Shown piece by piece: positions 7,731 to 16,518 of a stretch of 64,000 nt of DNA. Under the pieces are notes generated by a model, which worked only from the letters and a program-made list of their open reading frames with translations, was not told where the DNA came from and did no database searches. Positions within the stretch are counted from its first letter, which is position 1, and each line of letters opens with the position of its first letter. Source of the stretch: Roseiconus nitratireducens (GTDB taxonomy: Bacteria; Planctomycetota; Planctomycetia; Pirellulales; Pirellulaceae); the NCBI RefSeq assembly GCF_008629675.1, contig NZ_VWOX01000005.1:187001-251000 (forward strand), read 5' to 3'. Both the position numbers and the translations under genes were made by a program.

Positions 7731-8849
7731 TCAGTCTCGCGGTACCTCGATGCCGCGAATCATCGCTTGCAGCTCTTCGTCCACGGTGCGACCTTCAATC
7801 TCTGCTTCGGCGCTCAACTGCACACGATGCCGCAGCGCCGGAATCGCGACTTCGACGACGTCGTCGGGGATCGCAAAGTCGCGGCCGCTGAATCCGGCCA
7901 GCGTCCGAGCGCACTGCATCAGCGCCAACCCGGCCCGTGGCGAAGCACCGATGTGGAACGCCGGCCAGTTGCGTGTGGCGCGGACCATCTTGTTGATGTA
8001 GTCCACCAAGGCGTCTTCGACGTTAACGGTCCCGCACAACTGAATCATGTTCAAGACCGTTTCCGGATCCGTGATCGTTTTCACTTCCGTCTGCAAACGC
8101 TCATTCAGATCGACCCGCTTGCTGTGCAGCCGCAGGATTTCCGCCTCCTGGTTCTCACTGGGATAGTCCACTTTCAACATGAACATGAAACGGTCCAACT
8201 GCGCTTCAGGAAGGTTGTACGTCCCTTCGCTCTCCAGCGGGTTTTGCGTCGCCATCACCAAGAACGGCTGAGGCACGACGTGGCTGGTCCCGTCGATGGT
8301 GACGCGGTACTCCTGCATGATTTCCAACAAGGCCGCGTGCGTTTTGGCCGGCGACCGGTTGATCTCGTCGGCCAACAGCAGCTGGGTGAACACCGGACCG
8401 GGGCGGAATCGAAATTCGCTTTTCTGCATGTCGAACACGGGAGCACCGGTGATGTCCGACGGCATCAGGTCGGCCGTGAACTGAATCCGACCAAAGTGAC
8501 AGCCGAGCGCCCGTCCCAGGGTCCGCACGAACAGTGTCTTGCCGAGCCCGGGCACCGATTCGATCAACACGTGGCCGCCAGAGAACAACGCCGTCAACGT
8601 CCCCAGCACCAGTTCATCCTGGCCGACAAACAGTTTTGCCACTTCGGATGACAACCGTTGGTACAGCTGTTCGACCGGTTCGAATTTCGGACTCTTTCCA
8701 CGATGCTGCACCACGTCAGCGGGAAACGACTCGGAGATCGATGGCGGCGCGGCCGACCCCGGCGACGACGTCGGCGCCGATCCATCAACGGCTTGGGAAT
8801 CCGCCGAGGCGGGTCCCGCGGGCTGGCTTGCTGGTGTTGGATCGGTCAA
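7731..8849 (-). CDS. MoxR-family AAA+ ATPase
   Basis: This 372-residue protein is the last gene of a six-gene operon. It appears to start with TTG at 8849, overlapping the upstream stop by four bases (TTGA); no ATG precedes the conserved region. After a 50-residue disordered leader come a MoxR N-domain (LSSEVAKLFVGQDELVLGTL), Walker A at about 95 (ESVPGLGKT), the MoxR segment RIQFTADLMPSDITG, Walker B (LLADEINR) and sensor 1 (ATQNPLESEGTYNLPEAQLD). MoxR ATPases are thought to be chaperones that remodel or assemble protein complexes, usually with VWA partners. Neighbours suggest it serves a membrane or envelope process. No VWA/DUF58 partner is adjacent. Confidence 0.95.
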   Translation of the reverse strand: MTDPTPASQPAGPASADSQAVDGSAPTSSPGSAAPPSISESFPADVVQHRGKSPKFEPVEQLYQRLSSEVAKLFVGQDELVLGTLTALFSGGHVLIESVPGLGKTLFVRTLGRALGCHFGRIQFTADLMPSDITGAPVFDMQKSEFRFRPGPVFTQLLLADEINRSPAKTHAALLEIMQEYRVTIDGTSHVVPQPFLVMATQNPLESEGTYNLPEAQLDRFMFMLKVDYPSENQEAEILRLHSKRVDLNERLQTEVKTITDPETVLNMIQLCGTVNVEDALVDYINKMVRATRNWPAFHIGASPRAGLALMQCARTLAGFSGRDFAIPDDVVEVAIPALRHRVQLSAEAEIEGRTVDEELQAMIRGIEVPRD

Positions 8850-10444
8850 CGTTCAACCTCGGTGGATTGGAAGGGTGGGTCGTTCGGCTTGGGGTTGGAT
8901 GGTACTTCCGCTGGGCGTTCGCTCGCAACGGCCGAGTCGGACTGGGCGACGGCAGGGGAACGGGGTTCCGGCCCGGGCTGGACCGACGTCTCCGGTCCTG
9001 GCTCTGCCGCTTTCGACGGTTCGGCGGACTCGTGCCGGGGCCGCGTGAGGGCGACAGGCGAAACGTGCTTGGGTTCCGGCAACACCCAGGGCCCACTGGT
9101 TTCACCTCGAACCCTTCGCATGTATTCGCTCACCCGCCGCCGCGCATAGTTTTCCCCACCGCTGCGCCGCATCAACGTGGCGACGGCATCCAGGTGGTCA
9201 CCAAAATGAGTCAGATCGCCGCGAGACACGTGACGTGGGCGGCCGAAAATCGGCAGCAACATCAGACAGATCACGAATCCCAGAATCGCGATGTGAATGG
9301 TCACCAGACTGATCGGGAACACGGTCAATAATTCCGCGCCGCTGGCGCGGGGGATGGCATCCTGCCGCTCGCTAATCGGCATCTCACCAACGGCGGAAGA
9401 AAACGCGACCTGTGGTTCATTCCCATCGGCAAGCAGACCGGTGTTCGGATCAATCACGTTCCCATCGATCAGTGGCTGTTTGGAAGCCTCAATCAGCCGC
9501 GCCGCAAGCTGCCGATTGGCCGGCCGGACCAAGCCGAAATTGGTCAGCAGCGATCCGCCGGCAACCACCAGAATCTGGGAATCACGCCATTGATCACTGG
9601 AGATCCGCGCCACAACCGTGTCCCCGCTGTCGGTCTTCAGCAGTGGCTCGAACGCGACGTCACTGCGGACGACCGACGAGGTGGCCCCGACATCCCACGA
9701 CGGGCTGCCCGGACCAGCCTGCTGAACGATCACGGTACCGGTTGGCTGGTTGTTCTTCGGGTCGTGTTCCGACACGACCCATTCAAATCGCCGCAGGTCC
9801 GAGTCGTTGCCGGTGTTCTCGTCTTCCATTCCCGTCCAGGATGTCGTGGCGGACGGGTCGGCGGAAAGCTCCGAACGTTGCACTTTGGGGACCGCATCAA
9901 ACCATCCGTTGGAAGGCAGTGCGGTGCGGCGAAGATGCCATTGGTGTTCGACGATCAGTTGTTCGGCATACTTGCGTCGATACTCCAGCCGTTGCGCGGG
10001 AGTCGCCGCGGGGCGCGCCTGACGATAAAACTCCGCCTCACTTCCGCTGTCCGGAATCACGTAGATCAACGTCTTGTTTCCCATCCGCAGCCATTGATCG
10101 AACCAGCGTGTGGTTTTCACGCCAATGCCGCTGGGATGTGACGGCGTCCAAACGACGACGGAGCTGCGTCGGGCACGCGTGGTCAAGCGGTTCAAATCGC
10201 GATCTTCGAATCCCGCCCCGATGAATCCTTCACGCAGGGCCGCGAATCCGTTGATGCTTCGCGAGGCCGTGTAACCACGACTGGGACCGTAAGTTGTCGG
10301 TAGGCCGCGACTGCATCCCGTCGCCAGCAACAACGCCAGGCAAATCATCCAGCGGACTGATCGCCACTCGCGCCGCAGCACATGGCGCGAAATTGAACCG
10401 CCGCCGGGCGCACCGGGCGAAGCTGTTTCTCCAGGCCGGATCAT
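8846..10444 (-). CDS. DUF4350-domain lipoprotein/membrane protein
   Basis: The protein has 532 residues from ATG 10444 and overlaps its upstream neighbour by four bases (ATGA). A hydrophobic segment ending LLATGCSRG near residue 40 looks like a lipobox or a first membrane anchor. A DUF4350-like region follows: SINGFAALREGFIGAGFEDRD, then SSVVVWTPSHPSGIG, a pattern that recurs in DUF4350 proteins between DUF4129 and MoxR genes. A second membrane segment lies near residues 375-400 (ISLVTIHIAILGFVICLMLL), followed by a short cytoplasmic part and an acidic, Pro-rich tail of about 70 residues. Function is not established; context suggests a structural part of the MoxR-dependent membrane complex. 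Confidence 0.85.
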   Translation of the reverse strand: MIRPGETASPGAPGGGSISRHVLRREWRSVRWMICLALLLATGCSRGLPTTYGPSRGYTASRSINGFAALREGFIGAGFEDRDLNRLTTRARRSSVVVWTPSHPSGIGVKTTRWFDQWLRMGNKTLIYVIPDSGSEAEFYRQARPAATPAQRLEYRRKYAEQLIVEHQWHLRRTALPSNGWFDAVPKVQRSELSADPSATTSWTGMEDENTGNDSDLRRFEWVVSEHDPKNNQPTGTVIVQQAGPGSPSWDVGATSSVVRSDVAFEPLLKTDSGDTVVARISSDQWRDSQILVVAGGSLLTNFGLVRPANRQLAARLIEASKQPLIDGNVIDPNTGLLADGNEPQVAFSSAVGEMPISERQDAIPRASGAELLTVFPISLVTIHIAILGFVICLMLLPIFGRPRHVSRGDLTHFGDHLDAVATLMRRSGGENYARRRVSEYMRRVRGETSGPWVLPEPKHVSPVALTRPRHESAEPSKAAEPGPETSVQPGPEPRSPAVAQSDSAVASERPAEVPSNPKPNDPPFQSTEVER

Positions 10445-11310
10445 ATCGCCCCTCCGGCCGTCTGCACCGCGGATTCCAATTGGGTGTTTTGGTGCCAGAG
10501 TTCGTCAAACACGTCGCTGGGAATCTCGTGCCTTCCAAAATACGACTGCTCGAACGCGTCGGCGGTCTGGCGCAACCAGACGGAACACTGTTCGTGGTGC
10601 GACCGCGTTTCGCGAACGTACCGGCCATTGGTTTTCCCCCGACTCAAACGCAACATGCCGTGTTTATCCAGCAACAACAACTGGTGCCCGAGCAACAGGA
10701 TGATCGCCTGGTCAAATCGCCCCTGCCCCATCAATCGTTCACACTCGGTGCGCAAATTGACATCGGTGCGTCGCAGTTCCGGCGGCAGGTGCTTGATCCG
10801 CTCCAATGTTTGTTCGTCGGGCAACCCTTTGCCGCCGGACTTGGCGTCCTTGCCGCTTTCCGATTCATTCCAATTCAGTTCGGCACGCGAGATCGCGAAT
10901 ACGATGGCCCCGACGGTCCCCAAAACAATTGTCAGCAGGAGGACCCAACCGAAGACGTTCCCAAGCGTCAGCGTCGTTCCGAACAATCCGCCTGACGTTC
11001 CGGTTCCGGTCGTCGTCCCCGTGGTGGTGTTGTTGGTGGAATCCGGCTTGGCCAGTTTCTTTGGTTTCGGAAGCCAGCGGCTGTCGCGGTTCACCGAATC
11101 GTCGCGGCGGATCGGAACTTCGACCGGACGCAACGTTTCCGACTGAGCGTCGTACCAGGGTGCGCTGCTGAGCGACTGACGCAGATCAACGCCAGCCTCC
11201 GCCGGTTGATCTTGCGCCCGGGACTGAACCGGCGCCGCGGTCAGCAACAGCGTGACGGTCACCAGCACCGCGGTGCGGTGCAAGCGATGTCGAATACGCC
11301 CCTGTGTCAT
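10441..11310 (-). CDS. DUF4129-domain membrane protein
   Basis: The 289-residue protein starts at ATG 11310 and overlaps both neighbours by four bases. A signal peptide (TAVLVTVTLLLTAAPVQSRAQ) precedes a short periplasmic part with a Thr/Gly-rich linker, one membrane helix near residues 120-145 (FGWVLLLTIVLGTVGAIVFA) and a cytoplasmic helical domain. That domain (CERLMGQGRFDQAIILLLGH, then SVWLRQTADAFEQSYFGRHE) matches the DUF4129 pattern found at the C-terminus of transglutaminase-like proteins and in MoxR operons. No transglutaminase domain is present. Its role is unknown. Confidence 0.85.
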   Translation of the reverse strand: MTQGRIRHRLHRTAVLVTVTLLLTAAPVQSRAQDQPAEAGVDLRQSLSSAPWYDAQSETLRPVEVPIRRDDSVNRDSRWLPKPKKLAKPDSTNNTTTGTTTGTGTSGGLFGTTLTLGNVFGWVLLLTIVLGTVGAIVFAISRAELNWNESESGKDAKSGGKGLPDEQTLERIKHLPPELRRTDVNLRTECERLMGQGRFDQAIILLLGHQLLLLDKHGMLRLSRGKTNGRYVRETRSHHEQCSVWLRQTADAFEQSYFGRHEIPSDVFDELWHQNTQLESAVQTAGGAI

Positions 11311-12308
11311 CGCGTCCCCCCCGCTCCGGCAACCAGCGTTTCGCCCAGCCGATTGTCCCCGGTGGACGTTGGCTCAGCGGCGGACGTTCTGCCCGTTGGC
11401 TCCGACTCCGCCCCGAACTGCCGAATCGCTTCGGCTCGGACCGCCAATTCCACATCCCATCCTTCCAGCCGGATTCGGGTATCCAGGTACGCCAACATCC
11501 GGACGATCACGCTCAGACCGCCGACGGTCCACAACGCCAGCGGGTACAAGACCAGCCACGTGAACAGACCGAAATTCCAGTACCCGGTCGTGACGCCCCG
11601 CGCCCAAACCAGACTGTAGAACAGCCCGGCAAAGATGACCACCAACGTTCCCGAGATCGTCAACCAGCGGCTGCCGACGTCGTTTCCGACCGGCCGGTGC
11701 AATGCCCGGGCGCGTCGTCGCAAAGTGATTTCCTGGGGATCCTTGCTGCGCAACGGACAGCGTTCCAACAGAATCATCTCCGGTAAAAAAGGTCGCCCCG
11801 CTCGGATCAGCAACGCGGCAAAGAAGATCGCGATTGGGGCCGCGACATCAAAACCGGAGTGGAAGGGTTCGAACATCCGCACGGCAACCAACAACATTGC
11901 GGGTATCGCCAATCGTCGCACTCCTAAGCAGTAAAACCAACGCCAGAACTGCTTGCGGGCAACCTGGTAGGCGCTCCGCCATGTCGGCTTGTGCTCGAAC
12001 ACCGCTTCGCCAAGATAAATGGTCGTGATCACGCCGGCCGCCGGTGTTTGCAAGAAAACCAGCAACGCCATCCAGGCGGCGTAGCGACACAATTCCGTGA
12101 AAGCTTCGCTATCGTCCAACCCGAATTGCGCCTCGGTGATCGGGATCCAGTACAGCAACAGCCCGTCGGCAACAATCCACGGCAAGGCCCCCAATGTGAA
12201 CCCGACCAACAGCGTGGTCGGATAGCGGTGCAGCAAAACGAGCGCCAAATCGCCGATCTCCGACAACGTCCGCACGCGAACCGCGACGTGTGTTTGATCA
12301 AGTTGCAC
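11307..12308 (-). CDS. polytopic membrane protein of the MoxR operon
   Basis: This 333-residue protein appears to start with GTG 12308, overlapping the SpoIIM-like gene by 11 bases; the downstream overlap is four bases. I see about five to six membrane segments: TLLVGFTLGALPWIVADGLLLY, WMALLVFLQTPAAGVITTIY, LAIPAMLLVAVRMF, APIAIFFAALLIRA, SGTLVVIFAGLFYSLVWA and LFTWLVLYPLALWTVGGLSV (segments given approximately and in part). It has no enzyme motif that I recognise. Its conserved place between SpoIIM-like and DUF4129 genes suggests a core part of the same membrane assembly. Confidence 0.85.
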   Translation of the reverse strand: MQLDQTHVAVRVRTLSEIGDLALVLLHRYPTTLLVGFTLGALPWIVADGLLLYWIPITEAQFGLDDSEAFTELCRYAAWMALLVFLQTPAAGVITTIYLGEAVFEHKPTWRSAYQVARKQFWRWFYCLGVRRLAIPAMLLVAVRMFEPFHSGFDVAAPIAIFFAALLIRAGRPFLPEMILLERCPLRSKDPQEITLRRRARALHRPVGNDVGSRWLTISGTLVVIFAGLFYSLVWARGVTTGYWNFGLFTWLVLYPLALWTVGGLSVIVRMLAYLDTRIRLEGWDVELAVRAEAIRQFGAESEPTGRTSAAEPTSTGDNRLGETLVAGAGGTR

Positions 12309-13443
12309 GCGACCCGCCCCCGACCGGCATGGAAGTCCGCTTTCCTGGATCCCGCTCCGTGGCGGAAACCTTTTGCGGCGACTCTGCTCCGCCCCGCGCT
12401 CCAGGCAACGGCGCCAAGTCTGCGTAACGCACCGTGCGGATGACCGAGTGATCGGTCGATTCGCTGCGGGGAAAACCCAGAATCACGAAATACAGCGTGA
12501 TCAGTCCGCTGGAGACGATCGCCCAGCCAACTTTAAAAATGTAGGGTGCCCCACTGGGTGACAGGAAGCCTTCGGTGAAGGCGGCCAGCACGAACATCAC
12601 CGCGGCGGCGGCCATGATCGGCACGGCCCGATGCCCCGCTTCGCGCATCGAATCGACGCGTGACATCCCGCGGGTGTAGAACAGCCCCATCCCCAATCGC
12701 AAACCCGCGCCCGCCGACAACGCAATCGCCGTCAATTCAAAGGGGCCATGGGCGGTCACGAACTGAAAGAAGTTGTCGGCGCCCTCGATCCCGTCGCGCG
12801 ACATGTAGCCGAACGTCGCCCCCAACACCACGGCGTTGTAAGCCAGCGTGAACAGGCAGGGAATCAGCAAGATGCCGTAGGCAAAACACTGCAGCCCGAT
12901 GCCGGTGTTGTGCTTGATGTAAAACGCCGCCCGCGCCGAATACTCATCCGGGTTGACCGCCAAGGGTTGTTCAAACGACTCCGACGTCGCTTCCAGCATT
13001 TTGGACCCACAAACACGCTCGGCAAATTCCGGAAACTGGTCTTCGGCGGCTCCCATCACCATGGCCAGTGCAAAGAGCCCGAAGAAAACCAGCGCGGCGA
13101 CCCGCACGCAGGCGTCTTCAAAGATTCGCTGTGGTGCCTCCTCCAGCAAGATCCGGATCCAACGCCCCGGTTGGGCGCTGCGGGTGCGATACAGCTGATG
13201 GTGGGCGCGGGCCACCAGGCGGTGCAGGTAGGCCACCGTGTTGGGCGGCAACTGGTAGGCGTCCGCGAGCGCCAGGTCGGCACAAGCCGATCGATAAAGC
13301 GACGCGAAGCGAACGATCCCGGCCGGTCCCCGGTGCCCGGCGCCGGCCGAATCCGCGCGGCCGCGCAGCTCCATCGCGTCGCACAGTCGCTCCAGTTCGT
13401 TCCACTGTTTGCGACGATCCTCCAAAAGCTTGGCAACGTTCAT
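12298..13443 (-). CDS. stage II sporulation protein M (SpoIIM/DUF95)-like membrane protein
   Basis: This 381-residue protein starts at ATG 13443. A cytoplasmic N-terminal helical region (LLEDRRKQWNELERLCDAME, then FASLYRSACADLALADAY) is typical of the planctomycete and actinobacterial SpoIIM-like family found in MoxR operons. Membrane segments follow near residues 120-140 (VAALVFFGLFALAMVMGA), 210-235, 260-280 and 300-345. SpoIIM of Bacillus is a scaffold for peptidoglycan hydrolases in engulfment; planctomycetes do not sporulate, so here an envelope scaffold is inferred. It overlaps the RDD gene by four bases (ATGA), indicating translational coupling. Confidence 0.85.
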   Translation of the reverse strand: MNVAKLLEDRRKQWNELERLCDAMELRGRADSAGAGHRGPAGIVRFASLYRSACADLALADAYQLPPNTVAYLHRLVARAHHQLYRTRSAQPGRWIRILLEEAPQRIFEDACVRVAALVFFGLFALAMVMGAAEDQFPEFAERVCGSKMLEATSESFEQPLAVNPDEYSARAAFYIKHNTGIGLQCFAYGILLIPCLFTLAYNAVVLGATFGYMSRDGIEGADNFFQFVTAHGPFELTAIALSAGAGLRLGMGLFYTRGMSRVDSMREAGHRAVPIMAAAAVMFVLAAFTEGFLSPSGAPYIFKVGWAIVSSGLITLYFVILGFPRSESTDHSVIRTVRYADLAPLPGARGGAESPQKVSATERDPGKRTSMPVGGGSRAT

Positions 13444-14537
13444 CCGCCAGACCCTCCATCCACATTGGGAGCAACATTCGGCGCTGCCGCCGGTTCCACC
13501 ACCGCCGCAGCGGACGACGAGAGGGGCGATCGGTTTTCCGTTCCCGGCCGACTTTCGGAAAGAATGTCCGAGGTGGGCGTTGCCTGGCTGGCCGGTTGTT
13601 CGCCAAAGGCTTCGCTGGCGTCGTTGACCCCGGCATCGGCCAACCCGCCGGGCTTGTTCGCGTCCTTCGCCAGGGGGCTGTACCCCGCCAAGGGGCCAAG
13701 ATCCGCGGGCTCTGCAGACGAATCCGTCAGAAAGGTGCGGTAGTACAAGGCATACATCAGCAGATCGGGATCGATGTCGTGACGAAACTCGAATCGTTCG
13801 ATCAGCGGATCGGTCAAGTGCCGCGCGACCTCGCGTCTCCGCTGCGGCGTCAGGAAGTGTCGCCGCTCGACGTAGGTCGCCAACGTTCTCGCCATCTTGC
13901 GGCTAACCCGATAGTCACCCGGGACGTAGGATGCCAACGCGGCAACGCGGGCGTCATCCACCTTGGCAATCGGCAACTGCCATTTCCTCTCGTCAACGAC
14001 GACCATCGTGCCGGCAGCCAAATCACCCAGTCGCTGCATCCGTTCGGTCATCATCATCGACACCAACCCGATGATTCCGGTCGGGATCAAATAGATCGGT
14101 GGCACATCGGGATCCCAGGTGTTGATCGCCGCGACCGGCGCCATGTCGGCGATCCGCAACAGGTTGCGCAGCAACGCACTCCGCGGAGACACCGGTCGGC
14201 CGTCGACCTCAATCACGCGAATGCCACACATCCATTTCCCAATGGTCCGCCCGTTGAAGTAAGCCTCGCAAATCGTTCCGTAGAACCAGTTGATCAAAAA
14301 GATCGCGACCAGGATGAAGGCCTGAGCCAAGGGGCCATAAAACGTTGAAAGAAAGCTCAACGTCCCGGCGATCATCAAAATGATCGCCCCGATCAACAGG
14401 ATCACGCCCCAGCGAACGGCCAGGTCGATCAGGTAGGCAGGCAGACGCCGGAACGGCCCCGCGAGTTGATACTCAAAGGCGATGTTCTCGGGCGTGACAA
14501 CGCCAATGGTCGTATCGAGCGGTTGGGCTGCAGCCAT
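13440..14537 (-). CDS. RDD-family membrane protein, first gene of the MoxR operon
   Basis: The 365-residue protein starts at ATG 14537. The RDD signature is visible early: AGPFRRLPAYLIDLAVRWG (Arg, then Asp in the first helix), two further membrane segments, and the typical FNGRTIGKWMCGIRVIEVDG loop with an invariant-looking GRTIGK. A fourth helix lies near 185-200. The C-terminal 100 residues are polar and disordered. RDD proteins are widespread; some have been linked to ion transport or exosporium-like envelope functions, but here the role is unknown. As first gene it sets operon expression, and its promoter must lie in the 250 bases shared with the divergent transporter gene. Confidence 0.9.
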   Translation of the reverse strand: MAAAQPLDTTIGVVTPENIAFEYQLAGPFRRLPAYLIDLAVRWGVILLIGAIILMIAGTLSFLSTFYGPLAQAFILVAIFLINWFYGTICEAYFNGRTIGKWMCGIRVIEVDGRPVSPRSALLRNLLRIADMAPVAAINTWDPDVPPIYLIPTGIIGLVSMMMTERMQRLGDLAAGTMVVVDERKWQLPIAKVDDARVAALASYVPGDYRVSRKMARTLATYVERRHFLTPQRRREVARHLTDPLIERFEFRHDIDPDLLMYALYYRTFLTDSSAEPADLGPLAGYSPLAKDANKPGGLADAGVNDASEAFGEQPASQATPTSDILSESRPGTENRSPLSSSAAAVVEPAAAPNVAPNVDGGSGG

Positions 14538-14789
14538 GCAATAGAAAGACGAGCAAAGGAAAAAACACGGTTCCGTTGATTATCGTCAGCGCCGACCGAC
14601 CGACGCAACCGTCGCAGCCCCCACCGCGGGAAAAACGGTCTGAAGAGCACCCTGACCGTTCACCGCCGGCGGACAGATCGGCACCTCGATTTGCCCCTCG
14701 AAACGGTCCGCGAATGGGTCGCCAAAGGGGCCGATTCCCCGCCTTCAAGCGGACCATCCGTCGCCAGCCGGTATGCTACACTCTGCCGC

Positions 14790-16460
14790 ATGAATCAAGA
14801 ACCAATCCAGCCCCCCAACACCCTGCTGCGGATTCTGCTGTGCGTCGGCCCCGGACTGATCGTCGCGGGATCGATCGTCGGCAGCGGCGAATTGATCGCA
14901 ACCACCAAGACCGGTGCCGAAGCCGGATTCAGCCTGCTGTGGCTGATCATCCTGGGATGCGTGATCAAAGTCTTTGCGCAAATCGAGTTCGGCCGCTACG
15001 CGATCATCAGCGGGAAGACGACGCTGCAGGCGCTTGATGAAGTGCCCGGACCTCGGATCCGCGGCCGCGGCAACTGGCTGGTTTGGTACTGGTTGCTGAT
15101 GTGGTTGGCCAGCATCTCGCAACTGGGCGGCATCGTTGGCGGCGTGGGCCAGGCGCTGGCCATCAGCGCTCCTTTGACGCAGCAGGGGATCAGCTACAAC
15201 CGGGCCGCCGATTCGGAACAACTGCACCGCTTTGAAAGTTACCGCCAGGCATCCACCGAAGCGTCTGATCCGTCCAGCCCCGAGCCTTCGAGCCCCGAGC
15301 CTTCGAGCCCCGAGCCTTCGAGCCCCGAGCCTTCGAGCCCCGAGCCCGCCGGCGAACCCAAGCTTCCCGAAGACCCGGACCAGAGGATCGCCGTCCCGCC
15401 AGCCGAGTTTGACGCGGAACTGGACCGGGCCGAACACATCAATCATTGGCAAAGCTACGACGAACAATACCCTGCGTCGGATGACGGCCACGCCCTGCCC
15501 CCCGACACCGTGATCTGGTCGGCGTTGATCGCGGTGATCACCAGCGTGATCCTGGTCATCGGCCGCTACAACCTGATTCAATCTTTCTCGACCGCGCTGG
15601 TGGCATCCTTCACCGCGCTGGTCGTCGTCAACGTTTTTTGGCTGCAGAATGAAGCCGAGTTCGCGGTGTCAGGCCGCGAACTGTTTTCCGGCCTCGTCTT
15701 TTCGCTCCCGCAAAGCAACGGCGCCTTCAACCCCGTCGGCACCGCGTTGGCAACGTTCGGAATCATTGGTGTCGGGGCGGCGGAATTGATCACGTATCCC
15801 TATTGGTGCCTGGAGAAGGGATACGGCAAGTTCACCGGTCCCTGGGAAGACACGCCACAATGGAAGGAGCGTGCCCGTGGCTGGATGCGAGTGATGCATT
15901 TCGATGCCTGGGGCGCGATGGTGATCTACACCTTTGCGACCGTCGCGTTTTACCTCCTGGGCGCCTCGGTCCTCCATCGGGTCGGACTGAACCCTGAAAA
16001 GAACGACATGGTCAGAATCCTGGCCGTGATGTTCCGCCCCGTCTTTTCAGAACAAGCCGCCATCATCTTTCTGTTCGGCGCCTTCGCCGTGTTGTACTCG
16101 ACGTTCTTTGTGGCCAACGCGTCGCACGCGCGGGTCTTTTCCGATGCGCTGCGTGTGATCGGGCTGATCGATTCCGACGAAGCCACCCGCGTCCGCTGGG
16201 TCCGGATCCTCAGCGGCGTCTTTCCGATCTTGTGCCTGGTGATCTTTGTCCTGTTCCCCTCGCCGGCTCAACTGGTGCTGATCAGCGGCGTCGCGCAAGG
16301 AATCATGCTGCCAATGCTTGCCGGGGCGGCACTTTTCTTTCGATACCGCCGTTGCGTCGACGGCCTGAAGCCGAACCGTACCTGGGATGTTTTCTTGTGG
16401 CTTTCGGCGTTGGCGATGCTGGTCACGGGCACGTGGACCGTGGTCAACCGTTGGATGTAG
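14790..16460 (+). CDS. divergent Nramp-family transporter
   Basis: I chose ATG 14790, giving 556 residues that begin just before the first membrane helix. The start CVGPGLIVAGSIVGSGELIA aligns with Nramp helix 1, but the metal-binding DPGN motif is replaced. In the helix expected to hold the MPH motif I read GVGAAELITYPYW, also without Met-Pro-His. I count about 11 membrane segments. Between the fourth and fifth lies a long hydrophilic loop (about residues 145-245) with five SSPEP repeats. The Nramp family moves divalent metals with protons; loss of both binding motifs means the substrate may differ, as in Nramp-related Mg transporters or the broader APC fold. It is divergent from the MoxR operon and convergent with the flippase. 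Confidence 0.85.
   Translation: MNQEPIQPPNTLLRILLCVGPGLIVAGSIVGSGELIATTKTGAEAGFSLLWLIILGCVIKVFAQIEFGRYAIISGKTTLQALDEVPGPRIRGRGNWLVWYWLLMWLASISQLGGIVGGVGQALAISAPLTQQGISYNRAADSEQLHRFESYRQASTEASDPSSPEPSSPEPSSPEPSSPEPSSPEPAGEPKLPEDPDQRIAVPPAEFDAELDRAEHINHWQSYDEQYPASDDGHALPPDTVIWSALIAVITSVILVIGRYNLIQSFSTALVASFTALVVVNVFWLQNEAEFAVSGRELFSGLVFSLPQSNGAFNPVGTALATFGIIGVGAAELITYPYWCLEKGYGKFTGPWEDTPQWKERARGWMRVMHFDAWGAMVIYTFATVAFYLLGASVLHRVGLNPEKNDMVRILAVMFRPVFSEQAAIIFLFGAFAVLYSTFFVANASHARVFSDALRVIGLIDSDEATRVRWVRILSGVFPILCLVIFVLFPSPAQLVLISGVAQGIMLPMLAGAALFFRYRRCVDGLKPNRTWDVFLWLSALAMLVTGTWTVVNRWM
15273..15347 (+). repeat. five tandem 15-bp units inside the transporter gene
   Basis: Five in-frame copies of a 15-base unit (TCGAGCCCCGAGCCT; the first begins TCCAG and the last ends CCC) encode SSPEP five times in a hydrophilic loop. 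Copy number is likely to vary by slippage without breaking the frame. Confidence 0.95.
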
Positions 16461-16518
16461 CGGAAACGCGTCACGATCCCAGCGAACGGTGTCGCCGGGT
16501 CGCGAATCGCCGGGTGGC

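Noticed and set aside
7248-8651. Plus-strand frame of 467 residues
   Set aside because: Antisense to the MoxR ATPase, whose Walker motifs are unmistakable.
13068-14348. Plus-strand frame of 426 residues
   Set aside because: Antisense to the RDD and SpoIIM-like genes; composition is Arg/Pro-rich and has no domain.
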